NCBI RefSeq assembly: GCF_013389665.1
Contig: NZ_CP058316.1
Location: 2,666,001-2,730,000 of the forward strand
Direction: 5' to 3'
DNA from: Microbacterium oleivorans
GTDB lineage: Bacteria; Actinomycetota; Actinomycetes; Actinomycetales; Microbacteriaceae
Length of the DNA stretch: 64,000 nucleotides
Position 1 is the first letter of the stretch. The number at the start of each line of letters is the position of its first letter. The notes under the pieces are model-generated. The model did no database searches and was not told where the DNA came from. It saw nothing but the letters and a program-made list of their open reading frames with translations. Shown here in pieces: positions 44,933-55,207 of this stretch. A program made the translations under genes and the position numbers.

Positions 44933-45253
44933 ATGACGGCATACCGTTCGGGCGTTCCCGACAACTGGTTCGTCGATCCGGTCAACCTGGGGGTCCCCGG
45001 GGTCCGCCGTGCCGATCCCGACGGCGACGACAACGCTCTCTCCTGGCAGACCGATGCCCTCTGCGCGCAGACCGATCCCGAGGCGTTCTTCCCCGAGAAG
45101 GGCGGGTCGACCCGCGACGCGAAGCGCATCTGCACCTCGTGCGATGTCCGGGGCGAGTGCCTGGAGTATGCGCTGCAGAACGACGAGCGGTTCGGCATCT
45201 GGGGCGGGCTGAGTGAGCGCGAACGTCGCAAGCTCAAGCGTCGAGCGGTCTGA
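44933..45253 (+). CDS. whiB: WhiB-family iron-sulfur transcription regulator (WhiB2/WhmD type)
   Basis: 106 residues. Four cysteines, C in DALCAQTDPEAFFPE, then CTSCDVRGECLEYALQ, hold a [4Fe-4S] cluster; FGIWGGLSERERRKLKRR is the G-x-W-G-G turn and basic tail. Position next to manA and the DUF5719/DUF3499 genes matches the WhiB2 (WhmD) locus of mycobacteria, where it is required for septation. The ATG at 44933 lies after a GGAGG-like site; the longer frame start at 44885 lacks family support. Confidence 0.94.
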   Translation: MTAYRSGVPDNWFVDPVNLGVPGVRRADPDGDDNALSWQTDALCAQTDPEAFFPEKGGSTRDAKRICTSCDVRGECLEYALQNDERFGIWGGLSERERRKLKRRAV

Positions 45254-45354
45254 TCGACGACGTCCGGGCGACGTGCGGGTTTCCCGCTCGTGATGCGACG
45301 GATCTTTCTGCGCGAACCGCGCGACCGTTGACTCGGGTGCTCAGACTCGCCGCC

Positions 45355-45360
45355 TAGGCT
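45355..45360 (+). promoter_or_regulatory. -10 box of the membrane glycosyltransferase gene
   Basis: TAGGCT, 10 nt before the ATG at 45371. The TTGACT at 45328-45333 lies 21 bp upstream, too far for a classical -35. Confidence 0.35.
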
Positions 45361-45370
45361 GGGCCCCGTC

Positions 45371-48211
45371 ATGCCCGCCCGAGTACACGCGCTTCTGGTC
45401 GTGCGTCCCGATGGACGCGCGCCCGCGGCCTTCCATCTCACGCGCACGCTCGCCGCGCTGCGCGAGCAGACGCGCGCCGTGGACGTGCTCACCATCGTGC
45501 TCTGCGGTGGGGACGAGCGCCTGCGCGCGCTGGCGGACGGATCCGGGGCCGAGGCGGTCATCGCGGCACCGGCCCGGACCGGGTATGCCGCTGCGCTCCG
45601 TCTCGCATCCCGCCGCCTCGACGGCGACGCCGTATGGCTGCTGGCGCAGGACGTGGCCCCCGAGCCCGATGCGCTCGCCCGGCTCGGCGCCGCGCTCGAG
45701 ACGGCGCCCTCGGTGGCCGTCGCGGTGCCCAAGCTCGTCGAATGGGACGACCGCACTCGGATCGTCTCGCTCGGTCGGTCGATGACCCGGCTCGGTTCGG
45801 CCATCGGCCTCGCGGACGGAGAGCACGACCAGGGCCAGCACGACGGTGTCGACGACGTGCTCGGCGGCGACGTGCGCGGGCTCCTCGTCCACACCGCTGC
45901 CTGGCGCGAGCTCGACGGCATCGACGCGGCGCTCGCGGATGCCGACGAGGGGCTCGATCTCGGCGTGCGCGTGCGCCTGGCAGGAGGCCGGGTGGTCCTC
46001 GCGCCCTCGGCCCGGATCGCGGTCGCGCACGACGGTGTCGCCGGCCCGCCGGCGCCCCGCACGACGAGCTCGAGAGCGCGCATCACCCATACGGCACGCG
46101 TGGCCCAGCTGCACCGTCGGCTCGTCTACGCACCGCCGCCGCTGGTGCCCCTGCACTGGCTCAGCCTGCTGCCGCTGGCGCTGTGGCGCACCATCCTCGA
46201 CCTCGTCGGCAAGCGACCGGCGCGGATCGGCCCCGAGTGGTCGGCAGCCCTGGTCGTCCTCGTGCGCGTCGCGGCGGTCGTACGTGCTCGCGGTCGCATC
46301 GCGCGACACCGGCGAGCGTCGTGGACGCAGCTCGCTCCGCTGCGGGTGAGCACCCGCATCATGCGCCAACGTCTGATCGAGGACGAGCCGGGCGGCGCCG
46401 GTCCGCGCCGCGCCGAGCTCGGCTTCTTCTCGGGCGGCGGTGCCTGGGCGGTGCTCGCGGCCCTCGTCGTCTCGATCGCGTCGATGCCCGCGGCGCTCAG
46501 CTGGCCCACCATCGGCGGGGGAGCGCTCGCGCCCCTGGCTCCGACGGTTTCGCGGCTGTGGGCCGAGGCGACCGGTGTCCAGCGTCCACTCGGTTGGGAC
46601 GCCGTGGGCCCGGCCGATCCGTTCAGCGTCGTGGTCGCCGCGCTCGGGTCGCTCTCGCCCGCCGACCCGTCGCGTGCCCTCGTCGTGCTCTGGCTGCTGG
46701 CGCTGCCCCTCGCCGTGCTCGGCGGATGGTTCGCCGCCACCCGCGTGACCGAGCGTCCCGTGCTGCGCATCGTCGGAGGCGTCGTCTGGGCGCTCGCCCC
46801 CGCATTCCTCAGCGCGCTCACAGACGGGCGCCCCGCCGCCGTCATCGTGCATCTCGTGCTGCCGTGGCTCGCGTTCACGGCTGCAGCGGCGCACCGCTCG
46901 TGGGGCAACGCGGGAACGGCATCCATCCTGCTCGCCGTGGTGCTGGCCTGCTCACCGGTGCTCGCGGCACCCGCCGTCGTGATCTGGGTCCTCGCCGTCG
47001 TCATGGCGATGTCGCTGCGCGGCCGCCGCGCGGGATTCCGGTGGCTCTGGATCCTCGTGCCCTCGCTCGCGCTGTCCGCACCGCTCGTGATCGCGCGCCT
47101 GCTCGCGCGCGACCCGTGGTCGCTGCTTGCCGATCCCGGTGTCCCGTTCGCGGGTCCGCGGCTTCCGGCCGACGCGCTGGGCCGCGTGCTCCTCGCCCTG
47201 GGCTTTCCGTCGGATGCCGGCTGGGCGGCGTTCACCGGAGCGGCGGGACCCGTGTGGTGGCTCATGCTGTTCACCGCACCTCTCGTCGCGCTCACCCTCG
47301 TCGCGGCAGCCTCGCCACGTCGTTTCGTGGGGATCGTTCTCCTCGCGATCGCCGGGCTCGGAACTGTCACGGCGTTCGCAGCGGCGAATGTCTCCGTCGC
47401 GATCGACGAGACGACACCGATCGCCCTCTGGCCCGGAACCGCGCTCAGCCTCGCCTGGCTCGGTGCGGCCGGCGGTGCGCTGCTCGTCCTCGACAGCGTC
47501 GTGGCCGTGCGGGCACTGCGCACCGTCGCTGCCGCCCTCGTCGTGCTCGGGTTGGTGGCCGGGTCCGTCCCCGCACTGCTTTCGCAGCCGCGCGGCACCG
47601 CGCTGGTGGGTCGCGGTGAGACCAGCACACTTCCGGCGTTCGTCGCGGCGGAGGGCGCCGGCACCCCTGGGCTCGGGACCATCGTGCTCACACCCACCGG
47701 CGACGGCGTCGCCGTCGACGTGGTCTGGGGCGCCAGCGCGACCCTCGGCGGACAGTCGACCCTCGAGACCGCACGCACGGGTCTCGACTCCTCGGACGAG
47801 ACAGTCGCGCAGGTGGCGGCCGACCTCGTCGCCGACACGGCCAACGACGTCGTCGCCGAGCTCCGCGACCGGGGTGTCGCCTTCGTCCTCATCGCCCCGG
47901 AAAGCGCCGGAGAGTCCGCGGAAGCACGCGCGATCCGGCTCGCGGCGATGACGGTGTTGAACAGCCGCGACGGGCTCGACGCCGTCGGTTCGACCGAGAA
48001 GGGCGAGCTCTGGCGCCTGGCGGGCGAGGTGCCGCCCCGCGCCGATGCGGACCCCGCGGACCGCGCAGCGGCGACGGCGGCATGGTCGGGCATCGCGGTG
48101 GTGTTCGCGATCGCCGTGCTGCTGGCGCTGCCCACGCGCGGAAGCCGGTCCGCGTCGCGCGCCGTTCCGCGGACCGTCGGCACCCGTGCGCTGCGGAGGA
48201 GAGAGCGATGA
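45371..48211 (+). CDS. Large membrane protein with N-terminal family 2 glycosyltransferase domain
   Basis: 946 residues. Residues 1-260 form a GT2 domain (VHALLVVRPDGRAPAAFHLTR, then WLLAQDVAPEPDAL near 100 and DVRGLLVHTAAWRELDGID). Residues 355-740 contain about twelve membrane segments; residues 745-890 are an extracytoplasmic domain, and one more helix lies near 900. It resembles the actinobacterial glycosyltransferase that precedes DUF5719 genes. GT2-like metal motif is atypical (QDVAP instead of DDD), so catalysis is not certain. The next gene overlaps its stop (ATGA). Confidence 0.85.
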   Translation: MPARVHALLVVRPDGRAPAAFHLTRTLAALREQTRAVDVLTIVLCGGDERLRALADGSGAEAVIAAPARTGYAAALRLASRRLDGDAVWLLAQDVAPEPDALARLGAALETAPSVAVAVPKLVEWDDRTRIVSLGRSMTRLGSAIGLADGEHDQGQHDGVDDVLGGDVRGLLVHTAAWRELDGIDAALADADEGLDLGVRVRLAGGRVVLAPSARIAVAHDGVAGPPAPRTTSSRARITHTARVAQLHRRLVYAPPPLVPLHWLSLLPLALWRTILDLVGKRPARIGPEWSAALVVLVRVAAVVRARGRIARHRRASWTQLAPLRVSTRIMRQRLIEDEPGGAGPRRAELGFFSGGGAWAVLAALVVSIASMPAALSWPTIGGGALAPLAPTVSRLWAEATGVQRPLGWDAVGPADPFSVVVAALGSLSPADPSRALVVLWLLALPLAVLGGWFAATRVTERPVLRIVGGVVWALAPAFLSALTDGRPAAVIVHLVLPWLAFTAAAAHRSWGNAGTASILLAVVLACSPVLAAPAVVIWVLAVVMAMSLRGRRAGFRWLWILVPSLALSAPLVIARLLARDPWSLLADPGVPFAGPRLPADALGRVLLALGFPSDAGWAAFTGAAGPVWWLMLFTAPLVALTLVAAASPRRFVGIVLLAIAGLGTVTAFAAANVSVAIDETTPIALWPGTALSLAWLGAAGGALLVLDSVVAVRALRTVAAALVVLGLVAGSVPALLSQPRGTALVGRGETSTLPAFVAAEGAGTPGLGTIVLTPTGDGVAVDVVWGASATLGGQSTLETARTGLDSSDETVAQVAADLVADTANDVVAELRDRGVAFVLIAPESAGESAEARAIRLAAMTVLNSRDGLDAVGSTEKGELWRLAGEVPPRADADPADRAAATAAWSGIAVVFAIAVLLALPTRGSRSASRAVPRTVGTRALRRRER

Positions 48212-49596
48212 GCGTTCGTCCCGCCCTGACCCGCGCCGTGATCGGCGTCGTCACCGCCGTGATCGTCGGCGGTGGTGTGGCTGCGGCGGCTGTCGCGCCG
48301 TGGCCGACCCTCGCGCGCGAGCCGCTCGGACTGCAGGTGGTGCCCGAAGCGGCCCGCTCGGTCGCAGCGTGCGACGGTCCGTTGCTCGCGCTCGGACGCG
48401 ACGAGACCGCTGCCGGCGCGATCACGGAGGCGGCCGGTGCCGCAGTCACCGCTCAGGCGGACGGATCGGAGCCCACCGAGTCCGCGATCACCACCCCCGA
48501 TCGCGCCGATGCGGGCTCGGCTCCAGCCGTGTTCACCGCCGAGCCCATCGGCGGCCGGCCGACAGACCTCGCGGCGGCCTCGGTGTCGCTGCTCGACGAG
48601 CCGGACCTGCGCGGACTCGCGGTCTCGAACTGCAGCCGCCCCGTCATGGAGTCCTGGATCGTGGGCGGCTCGGCGGCCACAGGGGCGAGCGACCTCGTCC
48701 TGCTGGCGAACCCGGGGGCCGTTCCCGCCACCGTGAACCTTCGGATCTACGGTGCCGAGGGTGCCGCCGACCCGGTCGCGGGCAGCGAGATCGTCGTCGC
48801 CGCCCGATCGCAGCGCATCGTGCCGCTCGCCGCGCTGCAACGCGGCGAGGAGAGCCCGGTGGTGCGCATGACGGCGACCGGCGCGCCGATACGCGCGTCG
48901 TTGCAGTCGGCCCTCACCCGCACGCTCATCGCGGGCGGCGTCGACCAGGTGTCGGCAGCCGCCCCGCCCGCCACGACCCAGATCATCCCCGCCGTCGACG
49001 TCACGGTCGCCCCCGACTCCGGTGCCTCTGCGGGTGGCATGTCGGTCCGGCTGCTCGCCCCCGCCGTCGACACCACGGCGAGTGTCGTGGTGCGCTCCGC
49101 CGACGACGGCACCGTGGTCTCGCAGCAGGAGGGGATCGCCCTGGCGGCGGACCGTCCGCTGGAGCTCGAGGTGACGGGGATGCCGGTGGGTGCGTACACC
49201 GTCACCGCGACCGCACCCGAGCCCGTCGTCGCTGCGGCCTGGACCTCGACCGACCTCGCCGGCCCCGCCGACTTCGCCTGGGCCGTCGCAGCGCCCGCGG
49301 TCGATGCGCCGACGACCGTCGCGATCGCCGCCGGGCCGAACCCGACCCTCGCCCTCAGTGCGGCCGCCGACGCGACTGTCGTCGTGACGCCGCTGGCAGG
49401 TGGGGCGTCGCAGAGCATCGACCTCACGGCCGGACAATCGCGCACGGTCGAGGTGTCCGCCGGAGCGGTCTACCGGATCGACCCGGGCGCCGGCGTGGTC
49501 CACGCGTCGGTGGGGTTCTCCGCAGCCGGGCAACTCGGCACCTACCCGGTGACGGGCTCGGCGGCGGCGGCGGCGGAGCTCACCGTCTACCCCTGA
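48208..49596 (+). CDS. DUF5719 secreted/anchored protein
   Basis: 462 residues. One N-terminal membrane segment (about 10-35: VIGVVTAVIVGGGVAAAAVA), then an Ala/Val/Thr-rich extracytoplasmic region of repeated beta-strand type. No catalytic motif recognised. ATG at 48208 overlaps the upstream stop by 4 nt, so it is made with the large membrane glycosyltransferase. Family known from the whiB2-manA neighbourhood; role probably in envelope assembly (inference). Confidence 0.85.
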   Translation: MSVRPALTRAVIGVVTAVIVGGGVAAAAVAPWPTLAREPLGLQVVPEAARSVAACDGPLLALGRDETAAGAITEAAGAAVTAQADGSEPTESAITTPDRADAGSAPAVFTAEPIGGRPTDLAAASVSLLDEPDLRGLAVSNCSRPVMESWIVGGSAATGASDLVLLANPGAVPATVNLRIYGAEGAADPVAGSEIVVAARSQRIVPLAALQRGEESPVVRMTATGAPIRASLQSALTRTLIAGGVDQVSAAAPPATTQIIPAVDVTVAPDSGASAGGMSVRLLAPAVDTTASVVVRSADDGTVVSQQEGIALAADRPLELEVTGMPVGAYTVTATAPEPVVAAAWTSTDLAGPADFAWAVAAPAVDAPTTVAIAAGPNPTLALSAAADATVVVTPLAGGASQSIDLTAGQSRTVEVSAGAVYRIDPGAGVVHASVGFSAAGQLGTYPVTGSAAAAAELTVYP

Positions 49597-49626
49597 CGGG
49601 CAGGAGCGCCGGCCGTGCCACCCGGG

Positions 49627-50067
49627 TCAGAGGAAGCGGAAGCGGTCGGGGCCGAGGTCCCAGGGGTCGCGGCCCAGGTACTCGGCCGCGGCGCGGAAGA
49701 CGCAGCTCTCGACCATCATGCGCCGATGCAGGTCGTCGTCGCGGTGCAGGTGACCCAGTCTCTCGATCGGCAGACGGAAGAGGATGATGCGCTTCTCCTC
49801 CGCCAGCACGCGCCACCTGGGGATGCCGTCCTCGTCGCTCGCTGCCGGCATCCCGGCCACCTCGAACCGCACCTCGCGCAGTTCCGGCCAGGCGCTGCGC
49901 AGGAACTCCGCCGCCGTCCCGACCGACAGGTCGAAACGTTCCGACCGTGTCTCGAGCGGGGGCAGCGGAGGTCGCACGACGGGGCTGCGGCCGTCCCGCC
50001 CGTGACGGCCGTGCCGCGAGGGGCGACCTCGACGCGGGGGGACCGGGCGCGACCGTCGGCGGATCAT
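49627..50067 (-). CDS. Metallopeptidase-family (zincin-like) protein without the usual HExxH
   Basis: 146 residues. The basic N-terminal tail (RRRSRPVPPRRGRPSRHGRH) precedes a small alpha/beta domain; RIILFRLPIERLGHLHRDDD and VFRAAAEYLGRDPWDLGPDR match the protein encoded beside DUF3499 and whiB2 in actinobacteria (Rv3259-type). The expected His-Glu-x-x-His is absent: MMVESCVFRAAAEYLG stands in its place, so it is probably not an active peptidase. ATG at 50067; -10 box 6 nt upstream. Confidence 0.83.
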   Translation of the reverse strand: MIRRRSRPVPPRRGRPSRHGRHGRDGRSPVVRPPLPPLETRSERFDLSVGTAAEFLRSAWPELREVRFEVAGMPAASDEDGIPRWRVLAEEKRIILFRLPIERLGHLHRDDDLHRRMMVESCVFRAAAEYLGRDPWDLGPDRFRFL

Positions 50068-50073
50068 GACGCC

Positions 50074-50079
50074 ATCCTA
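50074..50079 (-). promoter_or_regulatory. -10 box of the metallopeptidase-family gene, leaderless spacing
   Basis: TAGGAT on the minus strand, 6 nt from the ATG at 50067. Confidence 0.5.
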
Positions 50080-50136
50080 CGTGCGTCACTCGTCGCGCCC
50101 ACGGCGCGGCATCCCCCCGGATCGCCGGGTCGCGAC

Positions 50137-50142
50137 TAGCGT
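50137..50142 (+). promoter_or_regulatory. -10 box of the DUF3499 gene, leaderless spacing
   Basis: TAGCGT, 7 nt before the ATG at 50150. Confidence 0.5.
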
Positions 50143-50149
50143 GAAGCCG

Positions 50150-50356
50150 ATGCGCGAGAGACTGTGTTCGAAGGTGGGCTGCGCCCGCGAGGCTGTCACG
50201 ACCCTGACCTTCGACTACGGCGACCAGATGGCCGCCCTCGGTCCGCTCGGCGGCGGCACGGACCCGCACGCCCACGACCTGTGCGCCATCCACACCGACC
50301 GGCTCTCGGTGCCCAAGGGCTGGGTCGTCATCCGGCACGAGACGCTGCGCGTCTAG
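50150..50356 (+). CDS. DUF3499 family protein
   Basis: 68 residues. RLCSKVGCAREAVTTLTFDY with C-x3-4-C, and DPHAHDLCAIHTDRLSVPKG with a second C-x-x-H pair, suggest a small zinc-binding fold. It is conserved in actinobacteria beside whiB2; function unknown. The ATG at 50150 fits the family start and -10 box. The 3' end overlaps 29 bp of the converging RDD gene. Confidence 0.9.
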   Translation: MRERLCSKVGCAREAVTTLTFDYGDQMAALGPLGGGTDPHAHDLCAIHTDRLSVPKGWVVIRHETLRV

Positions 50357-51194
50357 AACGCTCGGGGAAACCGCGGGGAGCCTCGACCGCCGAGCCGGTG
50401 AGGGTCGCCGCCCGATCGTCGATGCGCTGCAGCGCGACGTACTCGCGGTCGCGCCGGACGGCGACGACGGCTATGACGAGCGTCTCGGGGTCGGTGCGGG
50501 GTACCGGTGACACGAACGGCCGCACCTCGTCCGCGATCGCTGCCGCGGCACGCTGGCGGGCACCCGGTTCCATCCCGGGGGCCGAGCGGGCGAACTGCGC
50601 CGCGCGACGCGCGACGCGATCGGGCAGCCGCGCGACGTCGGCGACGGCGGCCCATTCGTCGAGCCCGGCGGGCACCGGTGCGGCAGGCGGGGGGAGTCGC
50701 GGCGCCCGCGTGCGTTCGCAGTAGGTGCCGGCGACCAGATCGCCCAGACGCGTGGAGCGGGGCGTGAAGGTCGCGACGATCCCCGCCAGGGCGCCGAAGG
50801 TGAACCAGATCTCGAGCACGCCGAGAAGCGCTCGGATGAAGGCCTGCCGGAAACCTGTCGCGCCGCCGTCGGTGCGGACGATCCGGCCACCGACCGCGAG
50901 CTTGCCGAGGCTGCGGCCCCGGGAGAACGTCTCGACGGCCGTCGGAATCACGACCAGCACGAGCACCAGCATGGTGATCGTGAGGATCGGCGACAGGGCG
51001 TCCAACCGCAGCCCGCCGACGATCAGGCTCCCTACGAAGAAGAAGAGGACGAGCAGCGCCACCCCGCACAGCACGTCGATGAGCGCCCCGAGCGCCCGCA
51101 GGAAGAAGCCGAGCGGCTGCACGTCGAGAGCGACCGCCTCGCCCGTGAGGATCTCGTCCTGACGGATCTCCACCGTGGTCGCTGGCGTCGTCAT
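50328..51194 (-). CDS. RDD-family membrane protein
   Basis: 288 residues. RDD domain in residues 20-165 with the R...D..D motif and three or four membrane segments (GFFLRALGALIDVLCGVALL, then TFSRGRSLGKLAVGGRIVRT). A hydrophilic tail of about 110 residues rich in Ala/Arg follows (residues 180-288). ATG at 51194 is the only start near the family motif. It lies 16 bp from the SpoIIM start on the other strand. RDD proteins are thought to act in transport or envelope maintenance; no substrate is known here. Confidence 0.9.
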   Translation of the reverse strand: MTTPATTVEIRQDEILTGEAVALDVQPLGFFLRALGALIDVLCGVALLVLFFFVGSLIVGGLRLDALSPILTITMLVLVLVVIPTAVETFSRGRSLGKLAVGGRIVRTDGGATGFRQAFIRALLGVLEIWFTFGALAGIVATFTPRSTRLGDLVAGTYCERTRAPRLPPPAAPVPAGLDEWAAVADVARLPDRVARRAAQFARSAPGMEPGARQRAAAAIADEVRPFVSPVPRTDPETLVIAVVAVRRDREYVALQRIDDRAATLTGSAVEAPRGFPERSRRAASRAG

Positions 51195-51197
51195 GGG

Positions 51198-51206
51198 TAC
51201 AGTTAA
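51198..51206. promoter_or_regulatory. Overlapping divergent -10 boxes of the RDD and SpoIIM genes
   Basis: Plus: TACAGT at 51198-51203, 7 nt before the ATG at 51211. Minus: TTAACT at 51206-51201, 6 nt before the ATG at 51194. The boxes overlap by three bases and both mRNAs would be leaderless. Confidence 0.55.
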
Positions 51207-51210
51207 GCAA

Positions 51211-52206
51211 ATGGATCTCGACGCCCTGGTCGCCGCCCGTCGTGCCGAATGGGACCGCCTCGACGAGCTCGCCCGCGCCCGGCGGCTCTCGAGCGGCGAC
51301 GTCGACGAGCTGGTGGCGCGGTACCGTGCGGCATCCGCCGACCTCGCCGACATCAAGACCTCCGCCGGGCGCAGTGTGGAGGGCGATCGCCTGTCGATGA
51401 CCCTCTCGCGGGCACGGCTCCGCCTCACCGGCGCACCCGAGAACGTGCTGCGACAGCTGCCGCGGTTCTTCCTCCAGCAACTCCCCGCCGCGCTGTACCG
51501 GGTGCGCTGGACGACGCTCGGCGTGGCGATCTCGTTCGTGCTCGTCAGCGGTCTCGTCGCGTTCTGGGTCTCGGGCGATCCCGCGGCCGTTGCGGCGCTC
51601 GGCTCGCAGGCGCAGCTGGAGCAGTATGCCGAGGACGATTTCACCTCGTACTACAGCGACAACCCGGCTGCGGTGTTCGCCGGCACCGTCTGGACCAACA
51701 ACGCCTGGATAGCGGCGCAGTGCGTCCTCTTCGGCATCACCGGCCTGTGGCCCGCGATGGTGCTGATGCAGAACGCCGTGAGCATCGGACAGGCCGCCGC
51801 CATCCTGATGGCCTTCGACCGCGGCGACGTGTTCCTGCTCCACATCGCACCGCACGGGCTCCTCGAGTTGACGTGCATCTTCGTCGCCGGTGCGACGGGC
51901 TTCCACATCTTCTGGGCCTGGGTCGCGCCGGGCCGGCGTGGCCGGGGCGAGGCGCTGGCGGCCGCGGGACGATCGCTGGCCACCGTCGCGATCGGCTTGA
52001 TCCTGGCCCTCGCGCTCGCCGGTCTGGTCGAGGGCTTCGTCACCGCTCAGCCGTGGCCCTGGACGGTGAAGATCGGGATCGGCGCGCTCGCCCTCGGCGT
52101 CTTCCTCGCGTACATGCTGGGCCTCGGCCGCGTCGCGGCCCGCCGCGGCGAGACCGGAGACCTCACGGAGTACGAGGCAGGCACCCCCCGCCTCGTCGTG
52201 GGCTGA
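51211..52206 (+). CDS. Stage II sporulation protein M (SpoIIM)-like membrane protein
   Basis: 331 residues. Cytosolic helical N-terminus (1-105: DALVAARRAEWDRLDELARA), then five or six membrane segments. FGITGLWPAMVLMQNAVSIG and LLHIAPHGLLELTCIFVAGA carry the conserved Asn and the PHG...E motif of DUF95/SpoIIM. Part of the actinobacterial block of RDD, SpoIIM, DUF58, MoxR proteins, here split from DUF58 by furA-katG. ATG at 51211. Confidence 0.92.
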   Translation: MDLDALVAARRAEWDRLDELARARRLSSGDVDELVARYRAASADLADIKTSAGRSVEGDRLSMTLSRARLRLTGAPENVLRQLPRFFLQQLPAALYRVRWTTLGVAISFVLVSGLVAFWVSGDPAAVAALGSQAQLEQYAEDDFTSYYSDNPAAVFAGTVWTNNAWIAAQCVLFGITGLWPAMVLMQNAVSIGQAAAILMAFDRGDVFLLHIAPHGLLELTCIFVAGATGFHIFWAWVAPGRRGRGEALAAAGRSLATVAIGLILALALAGLVEGFVTAQPWPWTVKIGIGALALGVFLAYMLGLGRVAARRGETGDLTEYEAGTPRLVVG

Positions 52207-52236
52207 CCGGAGCGTCCCGGGTAAGGGCATCCTTCC

Positions 52237-52251
52237 TTTGATCCGATCAAA
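52237..52251. promoter_or_regulatory. Palindromic operator candidate of furA
   Basis: TTTGATC-C-GATCAAA, a perfect 7-1-7 inverted repeat, the architecture of Fur/PerR-type boxes. It covers the -35 region of furA (TTGATC, 52238-52243), so a bound repressor would block transcription. Confidence 0.7.
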
Positions 52252-52260
52252 TTAACCGGG

Positions 52261-52266
52261 TACGCT
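52261..52266 (+). promoter_or_regulatory. -10 box of furA-katG, leaderless
   Basis: TACGCT, exactly 17 bp after TTGATC (52238-52243) and 6 nt before the ATG at 52273. The furA message would start at or near its first codon. Confidence 0.65.
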
Positions 52267-52272
52267 GTCCGT

Positions 52273-52698
52273 ATGCCCGATGCCACCGCCCCCGAGGTCA
52301 TGCGAGCCTCCGGGCTGCGCGTCACCGAGTCGCGGGCGGCCGTCTACGCGGCGCTGCGGACGCGACCGCATGCCAGTGCCGACGACATCCACACCGCGGT
52401 CGTGGCGGAGCTGCCGCAGGCCAGCCGGCAATCGGTGTACAACGCGCTGAACGACTTCGCCGACGCGGGGATCGCTCGGCGCATCGAACCCGCCGGCCGG
52501 TCGATGCTGTTCGAGCTGCGCGTGGGCGACAACCATCACCACCTCGTATGCACCGGATGCGGCCGCGTCGAAGATGTCGACTGCGCTCTCGGACACGCGC
52601 CGTGCCTGCACCCCTCCGACGATCACGGCTTCCAGGTCGCCGCCGCCGAGGTGACGTACTGGGGCCGCTGCGCCACGTGCGCGGCGACCGCCGCCTGA
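52273..52698 (+). CDS. furA: Fur-family repressor (FurA/PerR type)
   Basis: 141 residues. Winged-helix N-terminus (RASGLRVTESRAAVYAALRT, then SRQSVYNALNDFADAGIARR) and a C-terminal metal domain: HHHLVCTGCGRVEDVD and WGRCATCAATAA give two C-x-x-C pairs that bind structural zinc. It precedes katG, as FurA does in mycobacteria, and likely represses both through the palindrome at 52237. Peroxide or iron sensing is inferred from katG linkage. ATG at 52273, leaderless. Confidence 0.94.
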   Translation: MPDATAPEVMRASGLRVTESRAAVYAALRTRPHASADDIHTAVVAELPQASRQSVYNALNDFADAGIARRIEPAGRSMLFELRVGDNHHHLVCTGCGRVEDVDCALGHAPCLHPSDDHGFQVAAAEVTYWGRCATCAATAA

Positions 52699-55101
<2,403 letters not shown>

Positions 55102-55117
55102 GCGGCGTCCACCCTTC

Positions 55118-55184
55118 GTTCGGGGCGGCTGCTTCACCTCGGGGCGTGTAATTCACGCCCCGCGGTGAGCAGACCGCCCCGAAC
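55118..55184. terminator. Long nested stem-loop after katG
   Basis: Outer arms of 21 nt (55118-55138 and 55164-55184) pair with one or two mismatches or bulges. Between them is a perfect 9-bp stem CGGGGCGTG / CACGCCCCG (55140-55148, 55154-55162) with a TAATT loop. A T-rich run GTTTGTGTGTG follows. It lies between the convergent katG and DUF58 genes and could stop transcription from both sides. Confidence 0.75.
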
Positions 55185-55207
55185 GTTTGTGTGTGCGAGG
55201 GCGCGGG

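Noticed and set aside
46126..49533. 1135-residue frame on the minus strand
   Set aside because: Ser/Arg/Ala low-complexity translation opposite the membrane glycosyltransferase and DUF5719 genes, no start signals.
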